A stretch of 64,000 nucleotides of DNA, taken from Ga0077555 sp050187415. GTDB taxonomy: Bacteria; Pseudomonadota; Alphaproteobacteria; Rhizobiales; Hyphomicrobiaceae. The position numbers were made by a program, and so were the translations under genes. Each line of letters begins with the position of its first letter. Positions within the stretch are counted from its first letter, which is position 1. The notes beneath the pieces were generated by a model, which saw nothing but the letters and a program-made list of their open reading frames with translations, had not been told where the DNA came from and made no database searches. The DNA is taken from NCBI GenBank assembly GCA_050187415.1, contig JBFWXN010000014.1:1-64000 (forward strand), in the 5' to 3' direction. Shown here piece after piece: positions 16,266 to 25,968 of this stretch.

Positions 16266-17492
16266 ATGAACCTCAGCTATTCGGACGCCTACCGGGCACT
16301 TCAAGAGGAAGTTCGCACATTCATCGCCACCAACAAGCAGGCCTCTCCGAGCGCAGTAGGCATCCGGCGCAAGCCCGATGCCAGGATCCTCGCGTGGCAG
16401 CGAATGCTGGTCGATAAGGGCTACGCCGCGCGCACCATCCCGAAGAAATATGGTGGCTTTGGCGCTGCTCCAGACGTGATGGAGGCGGCGATCATCGCCG
16501 AGGAATTCTCGAAGGCCGGCGTTGCCCCGGGAATCATGAGCCAGGGCATCTCGATGCTCGTACCGACATTGCTCGAAGTCGGGACCGAGGCACAGCGCGA
16601 GCGCTGGATCAGGCCCACCATCTTTGGCGAGGTCGTCTGGTGCCAAGGCTATTCCGAACCCGGCGCCGGCTCGGATCTCGCCAACGTTCAGACGAAGGCC
16701 GTTCTGGAGGGCGACCACTATGTGGTCAATGGCCAGAAGATCTGGACGTCGTCCGCCCACTACGCCGACATGATGTTCCTGCTCTGTCGCACTGAACCCG
16801 ACAGACCGAAGCATCAAGGCATGTCCTACTTGCTGCTCTCCATGCGGACGCCGGGAATCGAAGTGCGCCCGCTGCGGACCATGACCGGCAAGGCGACCTT
16901 CAACGAGGTCTTCTTCACCGATGTCCGCGTGCCCGCCGATCAGATCGTCATGGGTCGCGGGGACGGCTGGACGGTGGCCAATATTACTTTGAAATACGAG
17001 CGCATGATGCTGGGCGACGCCAACAAATTCGCACATCGCGTGCACCGCATCCGCGCGTTGATGGAGACCACACGCATCGATGGCGAGCGATTGATCGACA
17101 AGGCCGAATGGCGTGATCGCCTGGTGAGGCTGCAGGGTGAGGTAATGGCATCGAAATATCATCAGATGCGGCTGCTCACTGAAACCGCGAAAGGCGTGGA
17201 CTCTGGTCTGCGACGCTTGATCGTCAAGCTTTATGGCACGGAGATGGGCTACCGCCTGACGGCTCTCGCGGTCGATGTTTACGGAGTGGCGGGCCTGGCT
17301 TACGACCCGCATGACGAGGGCCAGGCCGGAGAGGACGACCCCGCCACCGCCTGGCACGCTGATCACATGTATGACCTCGGCCTCATCATCGGCGGCGGCT
17401 CGAGCCAGATTCAGAAGAACATCATCTCGGAGCGCGGCCTCGGCATGCCGCGCGAGCCGAAACCGGCCCTGCAGGCCGCCGCAAAAGGCTGA
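16266..17492 (+). CDS. acyl-CoA dehydrogenase, large-type subunit
   Basis: A 408-aa flavoprotein of the acyl-CoA dehydrogenase family. Seen are the FAD/substrate loop CQGYSEPGAGSDLA, the VNGQKIWTSSAHYADM strand, and the C-terminal GGGSSQIQKNIISERGLG. It introduces a 2,3-double bond into an acyl-CoA and passes electrons to ETF. It is directly followed (4 bp) by a second, smaller family member. Such tandem pairs are typical of heteromeric dehydrogenases for unusual acyl-CoAs, for example the PimC/PimD pimeloyl-CoA dehydrogenase of Rhodopseudomonas and the steroid side-chain enzymes. GGAGA lies before the ATG. The exact substrate cannot be read from sequence. Confidence 0.9.
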   Translation: MNLSYSDAYRALQEEVRTFIATNKQASPSAVGIRRKPDARILAWQRMLVDKGYAARTIPKKYGGFGAAPDVMEAAIIAEEFSKAGVAPGIMSQGISMLVPTLLEVGTEAQRERWIRPTIFGEVVWCQGYSEPGAGSDLANVQTKAVLEGDHYVVNGQKIWTSSAHYADMMFLLCRTEPDRPKHQGMSYLLLSMRTPGIEVRPLRTMTGKATFNEVFFTDVRVPADQIVMGRGDGWTVANITLKYERMMLGDANKFAHRVHRIRALMETTRIDGERLIDKAEWRDRLVRLQGEVMASKYHQMRLLTETAKGVDSGLRRLIVKLYGTEMGYRLTALAVDVYGVAGLAYDPHDEGQAGEDDPATAWHADHMYDLGLIIGGGSSQIQKNIISERGLGMPREPKPALQAAAKG

Positions 17493-17496
17493 TGCC

Positions 17497-18591
17497 ATGG
17501 ATTTTGCACTGACCGACGAGCAGAGCATGCTCGATGAAAGCCTGCGCGGCCACCTCGCCCGCCAACTGCCGCTGGAGAAACTCAAGGTCCTCGCCGCGGA
17601 CGCCCGCGGCTTCTCGGAGGAGCAGTGGCGCGCGCTGTCCGGGTTGGGCCTGCCGGGGCTCATGATTCCTGCCGAGTACGGTGGCTCCGACCTCGGACTT
17701 CTCGATGCAGCGGTCGCCGCCGAAGCCCTCGCCTACTACGCCGCGCCGACCGCATTCGCAGGCCCCGCCGTCATGGCACCGATCGCGGTGCGGACGATGG
17801 CAAGCACGGCCCAGCATGCCGAATGGCTGCCCTTGATGGCCACCGGCGAGATGCGCGTGGCAGTCGCCTTCGCGGGCGGGACCGGCCAGACGGGCGCCTC
17901 CGACGTCGGCCTCGACGGCGGCAAACTGACGGGCCGCGTCGAGGGTGTGCTCGATTTAGCCGGCGCGACGCACGTGCTCGTCATCCTTGCCGATGGCCGG
18001 GCCGCGTTGACGCCCGTCGATGCCTCCGGGGTATCGGCCGAGCTCAAGCCGACGCTCGACCGTACGCGACCGCTGGCCGACGTCTCGTTCGCTAGCGCCG
18101 ATGCCAGTGTCCTCAGCGCTTCGAATGATCCGGCTGCGGCAGCTCGCGCGGTGCGTGACGCCGGACGCGTGATGCTGGCAGCCGACACGCTTGGCGCCGC
18201 CCAGGCCATGCTTGACAAAGCTATTGCCTATTCGAAAGAGCGGGTGCAGTTCGGGCGCCCCATCGCCAGCTTCCAGGCCGTAAAGCACATGGCAGCGGAA
18301 ATGGCCACCGAGCTCGAGCCGTGCCGTGCACTCGTCTGGTTCGCCGCCCATGCACATGACGCGATCCCCGAGGAGGCGCATGTCGCCGCCTGCCACGCCA
18401 AGGCACATCTTGCGGAGATCGGCCGTCACATCCAGACGAAGGCAACCGAGATGCACGGCGGAATGGGCTTCACCGAGCTGATGGGCCTCGAGCTCTGGTT
18501 CAAGCGCATCAGCCTCGACCGGCACGCACTCGGCGGTCCGGAGCGATGCAGGCATGAGGCAGCCGTCGCTCAGGGTTGGGTCCCCGCCTAG
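17497..18591 (+). CDS. acyl-CoA dehydrogenase, small-type subunit
   Basis: A 364-aa acyl-CoA dehydrogenase-family protein. The N-terminus is MDFALTDEQSMLDESLRGHL, the middle is less conserved, and the C-terminal helices are SKERVQFGRPIASFQAVKHM and MHGGMGFTELMGLELWFKR. The ATG at 17497 gives the canonical family N-terminus and lies 4 bp after the stop of the large-type gene, so the two are co-translated. Small-type members often lack parts of the active site and form the second half of an alpha2beta2 dehydrogenase with a shared FAD. The low similarity of its middle part to the large subunit fits this. PimD-like function is possible, not proved. Confidence 0.88.
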   Translation: MDFALTDEQSMLDESLRGHLARQLPLEKLKVLAADARGFSEEQWRALSGLGLPGLMIPAEYGGSDLGLLDAAVAAEALAYYAAPTAFAGPAVMAPIAVRTMASTAQHAEWLPLMATGEMRVAVAFAGGTGQTGASDVGLDGGKLTGRVEGVLDLAGATHVLVILADGRAALTPVDASGVSAELKPTLDRTRPLADVSFASADASVLSASNDPAAAARAVRDAGRVMLAADTLGAAQAMLDKAIAYSKERVQFGRPIASFQAVKHMAAEMATELEPCRALVWFAAHAHDAIPEEAHVAACHAKAHLAEIGRHIQTKATEMHGGMGFTELMGLELWFKRISLDRHALGGPERCRHEAAVAQGWVPA

Positions 18592-18610
18592 GCGCCAAGC
18601 GGCGACGACG

Positions 18611-19576
18611 CTAATTGCGCTTTCGTTGCTCGGCAAACTGCGAGAGCACCATGTCGGGCGACGATGAGTTGTGCCGCGAGACGAACGCGCGCCCGGCCCA
18701 CAAGTCAGTTGCCGTGCCGCCTTTGAACGCCATGACCGGCGTCTCGCTCCAACCGGTGGCGCCGGGCGCACGAACGGCAACCCGCGCCACGTCGTTGTTG
18801 AACTCGGTAACATACATCGAGCGCAGAGCTGCAAATGGACCACCGGCCACTGGTCTGTCGAGCGCGACGTCGAGCACGTGCTTGTTTGTCGTGACCTCGC
18901 TCATGGTGATCTCGGCGCTGCCGCCGCGCTCGAACGAAATCGAGAAGCGCCGAGACTTGGGATCGAACGCAATTTCTTTCAGCTTCACGATAGGACGCAC
19001 TTCGGTCTCGACCGGACCAACGAGAAACGACGTGCCAAAGGCTGTCGGTGCGCGCCCCTCCGGCGCGAGCGGCCGAATGCGCCAGTATCCGTCCTGCGGA
19101 TAGAGGACCAGAACCTCCTCGCCCCCCATCGGCCGGATCATCCAGACTTGCACCAGATGCAGCCCCGTCTCGACGCGATCGCCGATGCGAACGGTGGCCC
19201 TGGCCGGGCGCCAGAAGGTGGGCAACCTCCAGCCCACGACCCAGAGGGCCGGCTCCTCATACAAGGTCTGCCGGGTCGGGACCTTGACCTCGCTCGCGTG
19301 CGAGGCGTCCTTCGACATATCGCACGCCGTCCAGTCCGCCTCGAAGCTGTCGCGCGCCAGCATGCCAATGTATGACGGATGGGCTGCCTCGATGCGGAAG
19401 CTGCGCACCTGCGATGAGGCAAAATCGAGCGTGACGTTGTCCTTTTCAGCGCAAAGCACCGGCTCCGAGCCGTTGCGCACCTCGACCGCAAACCCTTCGG
19501 CGGCCAAGGGGGCGCCGAGGCCGGCAAGTTGCAGCATCGATAGCGCAATTAGAAAATGGCACGATGATCGGCGCAT
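18611..19576 (-). CDS. secreted hypothetical protein
   Basis: A 321-aa protein with a clear signal peptide from the ATG at 19576 (SCHFLIALSMLQLAGLGAPLAA). The mature part is beta-rich, with repeated short hydrophobic strands such as RFSISFERGGSAEITMSEV and two conserved-looking Cys near residues 41 and 85 that could form a disulfide. No enzyme motif or anchor was seen, and I do not recognise the family. It converges with the acyl-CoA dehydrogenase pair (19 bp between stops) and is divergent from the cyclase gene at 19781. Confidence 0.7.
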   Translation of the reverse strand: MRRSSCHFLIALSMLQLAGLGAPLAAEGFAVEVRNGSEPVLCAEKDNVTLDFASSQVRSFRIEAAHPSYIGMLARDSFEADWTACDMSKDASHASEVKVPTRQTLYEEPALWVVGWRLPTFWRPARATVRIGDRVETGLHLVQVWMIRPMGGEEVLVLYPQDGYWRIRPLAPEGRAPTAFGTSFLVGPVETEVRPIVKLKEIAFDPKSRRFSISFERGGSAEITMSEVTTNKHVLDVALDRPVAGGPFAALRSMYVTEFNNDVARVAVRAPGATGWSETPVMAFKGGTATDLWAGRAFVSRHNSSSPDMVLSQFAEQRKRN

Positions 19577-19780
19577 GGCGTCGGAAGCTCCGGGCACGAG
19601 AACGAACGGGGGCTGGGCGGCGCCGAGTTATCTCACACGTCACCCGATCGACAATATGGCGATGATCGACAGGATGAACTCGATTGCCTGTCCGGCCGAG
19701 CCACGGATGTTGCCGGCTCACGCGGCTGGCGTATGCTTGCGACGAAATCAAATTAGAAAGCGGCCGGAGGAAACCAACTC

Positions 19781-20842
19781 ATGACGAGCACCAACCGCTG
19801 GAAGAACCGACCGGAAGGTTCGACGTGGGGCGACTACGGCCCCGACGACCAGCTTGGCCGGCTGAACGAGATCACCGCCGAGAAGGTGCTCCAGGGCATG
19901 GCCGAGGTAAGGGTCGGACAGACGTTCTGCCTGTCCATGCCGCTCGACCTTCCGGGTGGCAACGCCCTCAATCCGCGCCGCCATCCGCCGCAGATCCGCC
20001 CGACCCTCAGGAACGACAAGCCCAATTGGGGCTATCGCGCCGACTGGGATCATCCCGGCATGCAGGACGTCGTCAACGACGACATGGTGCTGCTGCACCT
20101 GCAATACTCGACCCAGTGGGACACCCTCGCTCATGTCGGCGCGCTGTTCGATGCCGATGGCGACGGCACCGCCGAGCCCGTGTTCTACAACGGTTATCGC
20201 CTCGGCAAGGAGATCGTCGGTCCGATCGACGGGAAAGATGCCGGCGGCGTACCCGGGACGATGGTTCCCGCCGTGTCCACCTCATCGGCTAACGCGCTCG
20301 GCGTCGAGAACATGGCGCAGAAATGCATTCAGGGTCGCGCCGTCCTGGTGGACCTCGAGGCGCATTTCGGTCGCGCCAAGAAGCCGGTCAACTACGACGA
20401 TTTGATGCGCGTTTTCGCGGCCGACGGCATCAAGGTCCTTCCCGGCGACATGCTGTGTTTCCGTACGGGCTTCGACGAGGTGATCTTCGAAGCCAAGGGC
20501 AAACCGACGCCCGAGTGGTTGCACGGCCATTGCTGCGGGCTCGACGGCCGCGACGATCGGCTGCTGCGATGGATTTCGGATTCGAAAGTATCGGCGCTGA
20601 TCGCCGACAACTACGCGGTCGAAATGTACGATGCGCCTCCGAAGCCCGGCCAGTGCGTGATGCTGCCGCTCCACCACCACGCGCTTTTCAAACTGGGCGT
20701 CAACCTCGGCGAAATCTGGCGACTTTCCGAACTCGCCAATTGGCTGCGCAAGAACAACCGCTCGACATTCCTGATGACCGCGCCGCCGCTCAACTTGCCA
20801 GGCGCCGTCGGCTCTCCCGCCAACGCCATCGCCACGGTCTGA
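19781..20842 (+). CDS. cyclase-family metal hydrolase (kynurenine formamidase-like fold)
   Basis: A 353-aa protein of the cyclase family (PF04199). The motif STQWDTLAHVG corresponds to the metal-binding H-x-G-T-H-x-D-x-x-x-H signature, with Gln in place of one His, a change seen in the longer bacterial subgroup. A DNYAVE segment and PLHHHALFKLGV are also typical. Members hydrolyse amide or lactone-like bonds of cyclic compounds using a divalent metal. It is the first of three rightward genes (cyclase, GMC oxidoreductase, flavin monooxygenase), which suggests catabolism of an organic acid. GGAGGAAACC precedes the ATG. Confidence 0.88.
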   Translation: MTSTNRWKNRPEGSTWGDYGPDDQLGRLNEITAEKVLQGMAEVRVGQTFCLSMPLDLPGGNALNPRRHPPQIRPTLRNDKPNWGYRADWDHPGMQDVVNDDMVLLHLQYSTQWDTLAHVGALFDADGDGTAEPVFYNGYRLGKEIVGPIDGKDAGGVPGTMVPAVSTSSANALGVENMAQKCIQGRAVLVDLEAHFGRAKKPVNYDDLMRVFAADGIKVLPGDMLCFRTGFDEVIFEAKGKPTPEWLHGHCCGLDGRDDRLLRWISDSKVSALIADNYAVEMYDAPPKPGQCVMLPLHHHALFKLGVNLGEIWRLSELANWLRKNNRSTFLMTAPPLNLPGAVGSPANAIATV

Positions 20843-20915
20843 CGCAGAACGTCGAACTCCAGCTGACAACTCCCGCTTCGGTCTCTGCGGCTGAGGCGAC
20901 ACGCAAGGACGAACT

Positions 20916-22628
20916 ATGGACTACGACTATATCATCGTCGGTGGCGGCTCGGCTGGCTCGGTGCTCGCCAATCGCCTCACCGCACGTTCGGCCAATCGAG
21001 TGCTCGTCTGCGAGGCGGGAGAGGACACGCCGCCGGGGAAAGAGCCGGCCGAAGTGCTGGATTCCTATTCCGGCACCGCCTACCTGAACAATCGCTTCCT
21101 CTGGTCCGAATTGAAGGTCACGACCGAGGTCACCTCGCACAACAACGACCCGACCGCACCCAAGCCGCGCCTGCGGAAGTATGAGCAGGCGCGCGTGCTC
21201 GGCGGCGGGTCGTCGATCAATGGCCAGATGGCCAACCGGGGTGCTCCGACCGACTACGACGAGTGGCACACGCGCGGAGCCACCGGTTGGGGATGGGAGA
21301 ACGTGCTTCCCTACTTCAAGAAGCTCGAGCGTGATCTCGACGTCAATGACGAGTGGCACGGTCAGGACGGCCCCATTCCCGTTCGACGCGTGCCCGAGAA
21401 ATATTGGCCGGGACACGCCAAGGCCATCGTCAAGGCCTTCGACCGCGCGGGCTACAAGCGGCTTCAGGATCAGAACGGCTTCTTCGAGGATGGCTATTTT
21501 CCGATCACAATCTCGAATGAGAACGAGCGCCGCGCGTCGGTCCCGATGGGCTACCTCACAACCGCGATCCGCCAGCGCCCGAACCTCACCATCTCGACGG
21601 AGACACAGGTCACCGAATTGCTGTTCGAAGGTCTCAACTGCGTCGGCGTAAAAGCACTCGTGCGCGGTCGACCGACGGAGTTTCGCGCCAGGGAGATCAT
21701 CCTGTCGTCGGGAGCCATTCATTCCCCGGCCCACCTGATGCGAGCCGGCATCGGGCCGGCGGCACACCTGCGCGACCTCGATATTCCGGTGCGTCATGCG
21801 CTTGCCGGCGTCGGCCAGCGGCTGATGGACCATCCGTCGATCGCACTCGCGGCCTTCCTCAGGCCGAATGCGCGTGTCACCAACAAAGAGTCGCGCCGTC
21901 ACCTCTATGTCGGCATGCGCTACTCATCGAACATTGGCGGCGCGCCTCCCGGCGATATGTTCGTCGTCGGCGCCACCAAGACGTCGTGGCACGCCGTCGG
22001 TGAGCAGATTGGAACGTTCCTGCTGTTCGTCAACAAGACCTACTCCGAAACAGGTCAGGTGCGTCTCCAGAGCAGAAGCGTATCCGACGAGCCACAAGTC
22101 GACTTCAACCTGCTCTCGGACCGACGCGATCTCGAACGCCTCGCCGACGGCATCAGGCGGATGGCGCCCCTCTATAACGACCCGGACGTGCGACAGGTAG
22201 CGGCCAATCCGTTTCCCGCGAGCTACTCCGACAAGGTCCGTCAAGTCGGCGATATCAACACCAAGAACAAGATCCTCACGACCATCATGGCCAAGCTGCT
22301 CGACGGTCCGGACTTCCTGCGCAAGATCCTCATCGAGAAGCTGATCATGGAAGGTTTTACCATCGACGGCGTGCAGAACGACGAGGACGAGGCGGAGGCC
22401 TTCATCCGCAGGGCTGCCGTTGGCGTATGGCATGCCTCGTGCACCTGTCGCATGGGCGCCCGCGACGATCCCATGGCGGTCACCGACCCTAACGGCCGCC
22501 TGCGCGGCGTCGGCGGTTTGCGCATTGTCGACGCGTCGATCTTTCCTGTCGTACCCTGCGCCAACACGAACTTCCCGACCATCATGACGGCCGAGAAGAT
22601 TGCCGATGCCATCCTGGCGGGCCATTGA
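20916..22628 (+). CDS. GMC-family FAD-dependent oxidoreductase
   Basis: A 570-aa glucose-methanol-choline oxidoreductase. The FAD-binding GGGSAGS is at residues 9-15, the GMC signature region is LGGGSSINGQMANRG, the second motif is SSGAIHSPAHLMRAGIG, and the C-terminal active-site part has WHASCTCRMG and CANTNFPTIM. It oxidises an alcohol to an aldehyde or ketone. It lies 73 bp after the cyclase gene and 35 bp before the monooxygenase gene, so the three are probably co-transcribed. A second GMC gene is at 25969. AAGGAC is 7 bp before the ATG. Confidence 0.92.
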   Translation: MDYDYIIVGGGSAGSVLANRLTARSANRVLVCEAGEDTPPGKEPAEVLDSYSGTAYLNNRFLWSELKVTTEVTSHNNDPTAPKPRLRKYEQARVLGGGSSINGQMANRGAPTDYDEWHTRGATGWGWENVLPYFKKLERDLDVNDEWHGQDGPIPVRRVPEKYWPGHAKAIVKAFDRAGYKRLQDQNGFFEDGYFPITISNENERRASVPMGYLTTAIRQRPNLTISTETQVTELLFEGLNCVGVKALVRGRPTEFRAREIILSSGAIHSPAHLMRAGIGPAAHLRDLDIPVRHALAGVGQRLMDHPSIALAAFLRPNARVTNKESRRHLYVGMRYSSNIGGAPPGDMFVVGATKTSWHAVGEQIGTFLLFVNKTYSETGQVRLQSRSVSDEPQVDFNLLSDRRDLERLADGIRRMAPLYNDPDVRQVAANPFPASYSDKVRQVGDINTKNKILTTIMAKLLDGPDFLRKILIEKLIMEGFTIDGVQNDEDEAEAFIRRAAVGVWHASCTCRMGARDDPMAVTDPNGRLRGVGGLRIVDASIFPVVPCANTNFPTIMTAEKIADAILAGH

Positions 22629-22663
22629 GCCGCCACGCTGGCGCATCATCGGAGAGCGCCAGC

Positions 22664-24004
22664 ATGGCCCGTCGAAAAATGAACATCGGCATGTCTATCC
22701 GCGGCCTCGGATACCACGTCGCCGCGTGGCGGCATCCCGATGTGCCGGCCGACGGCACACTACGCTTCGAGCACTACGCACGCAGTGCCAAAGCCGCGGA
22801 GCGGGGCAAGTGCGACCTCATCTTCTTCGCGGACGGCATCGGCATCCGGGAGCGCGACGTACCGCCCGGCTCGCTCACGCGCACAGGCTACGAGCTATTC
22901 GAGCTCGAACCGATGACGCTGTTGCCGGCGCTATCGGTCGTCACCAGCACCATCGGCCTCGTCACGACCGCCTCGACGACCTATAACGAGCCCTACAATC
23001 TCGCTCGCAAATTCGCGACGCTCGACTGGATCAGCAACGGTCGCGCCGGCTGGAACGTGGTCACATCTTGGTCCGATGCCGAGGCAGCCAACTTCGGGCG
23101 GAGCGAGCAACTCGACTACGACACGCGTTATGCGCGCGCCGCCGAATTCGTCGACGTCGTTCGCGGGCTCTGGGATAGCTGGGAGGACGGCGCGCTTGTT
23201 TTTGATAAGCAGAACGCCCGTTTCTACGACGAAAGCAAGCTGCATACGCTGAACCACAAGGGTCGCTTTTTCACGGTGAAAGGGCCGCTCAACGTGGCGC
23301 GACCTCCCCAGGGCCATCCTGTCATTGTACAGGCGGGCGCCTCCGAGCAGGGCCGCGAGTTGGCGGCCGAGACGGCAGACATCGTCTACGCCATTTATCC
23401 GACCAAGAACGCCGGCCGGGAGTTCTATGCAGACATCAAGCGACGCATGGCAAAATACGGACGCGGCACCGAGGACCTGAAAGTGCTGCCCGCGTTGCGC
23501 CCCATCGTCGGGCGCACACGCGAGGAAGCCCGTGCCAAGTTCGACGCACTCCAACAGCTTCTCGACCCGCTCGCCGGCCTCAACAAGCTCGCCAACGCCT
23601 TCGGCGACCTGTCTGGCTTTCCACTCGACGAGCCGGTGCCACCCGAGGCCTTCGGTCCGTCCGGCATCAAAAGCCTCAGTCGCCAGCTTGCCGAACGCGT
23701 CGAACGCGAGCGACCGACGATCCGCCAGCTTTATGAACAAGTCGCCGGCCAGGGCAGCTTCTGCCTTATCGGAACGCCGACCGACATCGTCGACGTGATG
23801 CAAGACTGGTTCGAGAACGAAGCCTGCGACGGCTTCAACATCACGCCCACCCATCTCCCTGCCGGGTGCGAGGACTTCGTCGAACTGGTCACTCCCGAGT
23901 TGCAGCGACGTGGCCTCTTCCGCACTGGTTACGAGGGCACGACCTTGCGGGAGAACCTCGGCCTCAAGCCGGCCATCAACCGCTTCGCGCGACCCGGCCG
24001 ATAG
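22664..24004 (+). CDS. LLM-class flavin-dependent monooxygenase (NtaA/DszA-type)
   Basis: A 446-aa bacterial-luciferase-like protein of the NtaA/SnaA/DszA subgroup. Typical segments are LIFFADGIGIRERD, STTYNEPYNLARKFATLD, SNGRAGWNVVTSW, and PVIVQAGASEQGRELAA followed by AYPTK-like AIYPTKN. These enzymes use reduced FMN from a separate reductase to insert oxygen, often opening ring or C-S/C-N bonds of xenobiotics. No FMN reductase gene is adjacent. The ATG at 22664 is preferred to upstream codons because it begins the conserved N-terminus. Its stop is 12 bp from the stop of boxC on the other strand. Confidence 0.9.
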   Translation: MARRKMNIGMSIRGLGYHVAAWRHPDVPADGTLRFEHYARSAKAAERGKCDLIFFADGIGIRERDVPPGSLTRTGYELFELEPMTLLPALSVVTSTIGLVTTASTTYNEPYNLARKFATLDWISNGRAGWNVVTSWSDAEAANFGRSEQLDYDTRYARAAEFVDVVRGLWDSWEDGALVFDKQNARFYDESKLHTLNHKGRFFTVKGPLNVARPPQGHPVIVQAGASEQGRELAAETADIVYAIYPTKNAGREFYADIKRRMAKYGRGTEDLKVLPALRPIVGRTREEARAKFDALQQLLDPLAGLNKLANAFGDLSGFPLDEPVPPEAFGPSGIKSLSRQLAERVERERPTIRQLYEQVAGQGSFCLIGTPTDIVDVMQDWFENEACDGFNITPTHLPAGCEDFVELVTPELQRRGLFRTGYEGTTLRENLGLKPAINRFARPGR

Positions 24005-24016
24005 CAAGGCTGCCGC

Positions 24017-25705
24017 CTAGACGCGGTCCGGATCGAATGTCCCTTTGACGCCGCTGCCGTAGCGTCTCAGCGCACCTTCGGGACCGACGGCGTTCGACCG
24101 CTGGAAAATCCAGTTCTGCCACGCGGTCAGCCGACCGAAAATTTTCGTCTCCATCGTCTCCGGACCGGCAAAGCGAAGATTCGCTTCGAGGCCCGTCAAT
24201 GCGTCCGCCGAGAAGGAGGCGCGCTCCTCCAGGATCATGCGAACCTCGTCCTCCCAATCGACGTCGTCGAGGCTCTCGGTGACGAGGCCGAGGCTGGCGG
24301 CATCCGCAGCACCGAGCGCATCGCCCGTGCGCGACCTTGCCGCCTCGATACTCTCCGGTTCTCCGAGAAAACGCGCCTCCACGCGCGAAAGGCCGTTCGA
24401 CATGCGATACCGGCCGAAATTCAGCTCGGAGAGCGCCAATGTGGCTTCGGAGCGATTATCGCCGCTGAGCCGTCCGTCCAGCATGTAGGAGCGGTCCGAG
24501 GCAAGGGCAATCTCGGCAAGCGTCCCTGAAAAACATGAACCCGGCTCGATCAGCGTGAGCAGCGACCGCGACGTGAGATCGATCCGCTTCAGGACGCGTT
24601 TCCAGTTGTTCAGGATCTCGCGCACCAGCCAATGCCCCTGATGCGCCGCCATCAGGGCATCGTAAGCCAGCACGCACGCCGCGTCGCCCTCCGATCGAAA
24701 TACGATCGTGCCGATGGCTGGTTCATTGAAGCGCAGATGCAGGATCGCGTCGTCAAGCTCACGCGAAAGCCGCAGCGGATAGAAGGCAGCGCCTTCTGCC
24801 TTGATACCGGCCGCATCCGCGGGCGGTGGCGCGTCCGGACCCGACACCGTCACCACCGCGCGGCGGCCACCTCGATCGATGTCGATGCGAACCGCGCTGT
24901 AGGTGATCGCATCGCCATCGATCGTACGCCCGAGCCCGGTCAAGGCGATACCCGCCTCCCCGGCCGGCCGGTCGGACGCCGACGCCAGCTCGTGCGCCAA
25001 ATCGGCGGTCGCTTCCTCGAACGTCGAGCTTGTTGCGATACGGTCGACAAGGCGCCAGGCGACCGCGCGCTTTCCCTTCACACCTTCCTCTGTCGTGCAA
25101 AACGCGTCTGCCCGGTCGCGCCGCACTTTGCGCTTGTCCGTCACCCGCGTCAGGCCGCCCGTGCCGGGAAGCACTGCGAGCAACGGCAACTCCGGCAGCG
25201 AGACCGTCGCGTTGCCGTCATCGGCAAGAAGGATCCGATCGCACGCCAAGGCCAGTTCGTAGCCGCCGCCCGCCGCCGTGCCCTTCACGGCACACAGGAA
25301 CTTCTGGCCGGAATGCTCGGAGGAATCCTCCATCCCGTTCCGCGTTTCGTTGGTGAACTTGCAGAAGTTGACCTTGTGCCCATGCGTCGAAACCGCGAGC
25401 ATGCGGATATTTGCACCCGCACAAAAAACGCGATCCTTGCCGGACTTCACCACCACCACCTTGACGCCCGGATGCTCGAATCTGAGCCGCTGCAGTGCGT
25501 CGGCAAGCTCGATATCGACGCCCAGATCATAGGAGTTGAGCTTCAGCTCATAGCCTTCGAAGAGCGTCGCGCGTTCGTCTACGTCCATGACCAGCTCGGC
25601 CATATCGCCATTCACCGCCAGCCGCCAATGACGATAGCTTTCAGGCGAACGCTCGAAATCGATGAGGCCCGAGGGCGCCGTCAATGATGGGGTCTCGTCT
25701 GCCAT
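24017..25705 (-). CDS. boxC: benzoyl-CoA-dihydrodiol lyase (2,3-epoxybenzoyl-CoA dihydrolase)
   Basis: A 562-aa protein made of two crotonase-like halves. The oxyanion-hole region KGTAAGGGYELALACDRIL and the following SLPELPLLAVLPGTGGL are characteristic, and the C-terminus (WQNWIFQRSNAVG, then ALRRYGSGVKGTFDPDRV) matches BoxC. BoxC hydrolyses and cleaves the epoxide of benzoyl-CoA to 3,4-dehydroadipyl-CoA semialdehyde and formate in the aerobic box pathway. The ATG at 25705 is chosen for its fit to the family N-terminus. The partner genes boxA, boxB and the benzoate-CoA ligase are not in this window. Confidence 0.9.
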   Translation of the reverse strand: MADETPSLTAPSGLIDFERSPESYRHWRLAVNGDMAELVMDVDERATLFEGYELKLNSYDLGVDIELADALQRLRFEHPGVKVVVVKSGKDRVFCAGANIRMLAVSTHGHKVNFCKFTNETRNGMEDSSEHSGQKFLCAVKGTAAGGGYELALACDRILLADDGNATVSLPELPLLAVLPGTGGLTRVTDKRKVRRDRADAFCTTEEGVKGKRAVAWRLVDRIATSSTFEEATADLAHELASASDRPAGEAGIALTGLGRTIDGDAITYSAVRIDIDRGGRRAVVTVSGPDAPPPADAAGIKAEGAAFYPLRLSRELDDAILHLRFNEPAIGTIVFRSEGDAACVLAYDALMAAHQGHWLVREILNNWKRVLKRIDLTSRSLLTLIEPGSCFSGTLAEIALASDRSYMLDGRLSGDNRSEATLALSELNFGRYRMSNGLSRVEARFLGEPESIEAARSRTGDALGAADAASLGLVTESLDDVDWEDEVRMILEERASFSADALTGLEANLRFAGPETMETKIFGRLTAWQNWIFQRSNAVGPEGALRRYGSGVKGTFDPDRV

Positions 25706-25831
25706 TGATCCTCCGCGAGTCGCCGGACCTCGGTCCGCGTCAAGGTAGGGGCCTCTCGCGGGACAAGTCAAAGAGCCCTCGACCCGGTTGAACCGGGCAT
25801 GCGATTTCGGCTGGCAGCAGTTCGGCTTGTC

Positions 25832-25859
25832 TGGACATGCGCCCGCACCTTGCTATCTT
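25832..25859 (+). promoter_or_regulatory. candidate sigma-70 promoter for the second GMC gene
   Basis: TGGACA (25832-25837) and TATCTT (25854-25859) with a 16-bp spacer, about 110 bp upstream of the ATG at 25969 and in the divergent region with boxC. Each element differs from consensus by one or two bases. Confidence 0.35.
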
Positions 25860-25968
25860 TTTCGCCAAGCCTGATCTGAACGGGGCTCGACGCAACAATG
25901 GTCGGAATCGGCGGGGACGCGCGTGGCGTGACCTGTCGGTTTCGCGTGGGTGGAAACAAGGAGCGCAC

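Noticed and set aside
16242..17663. 473-codon antisense frame over the acyl-CoA dehydrogenase genes
   Set aside because: The opposite strand encodes two clear acyl-CoA dehydrogenases; the antisense translation has no recognisable domain.
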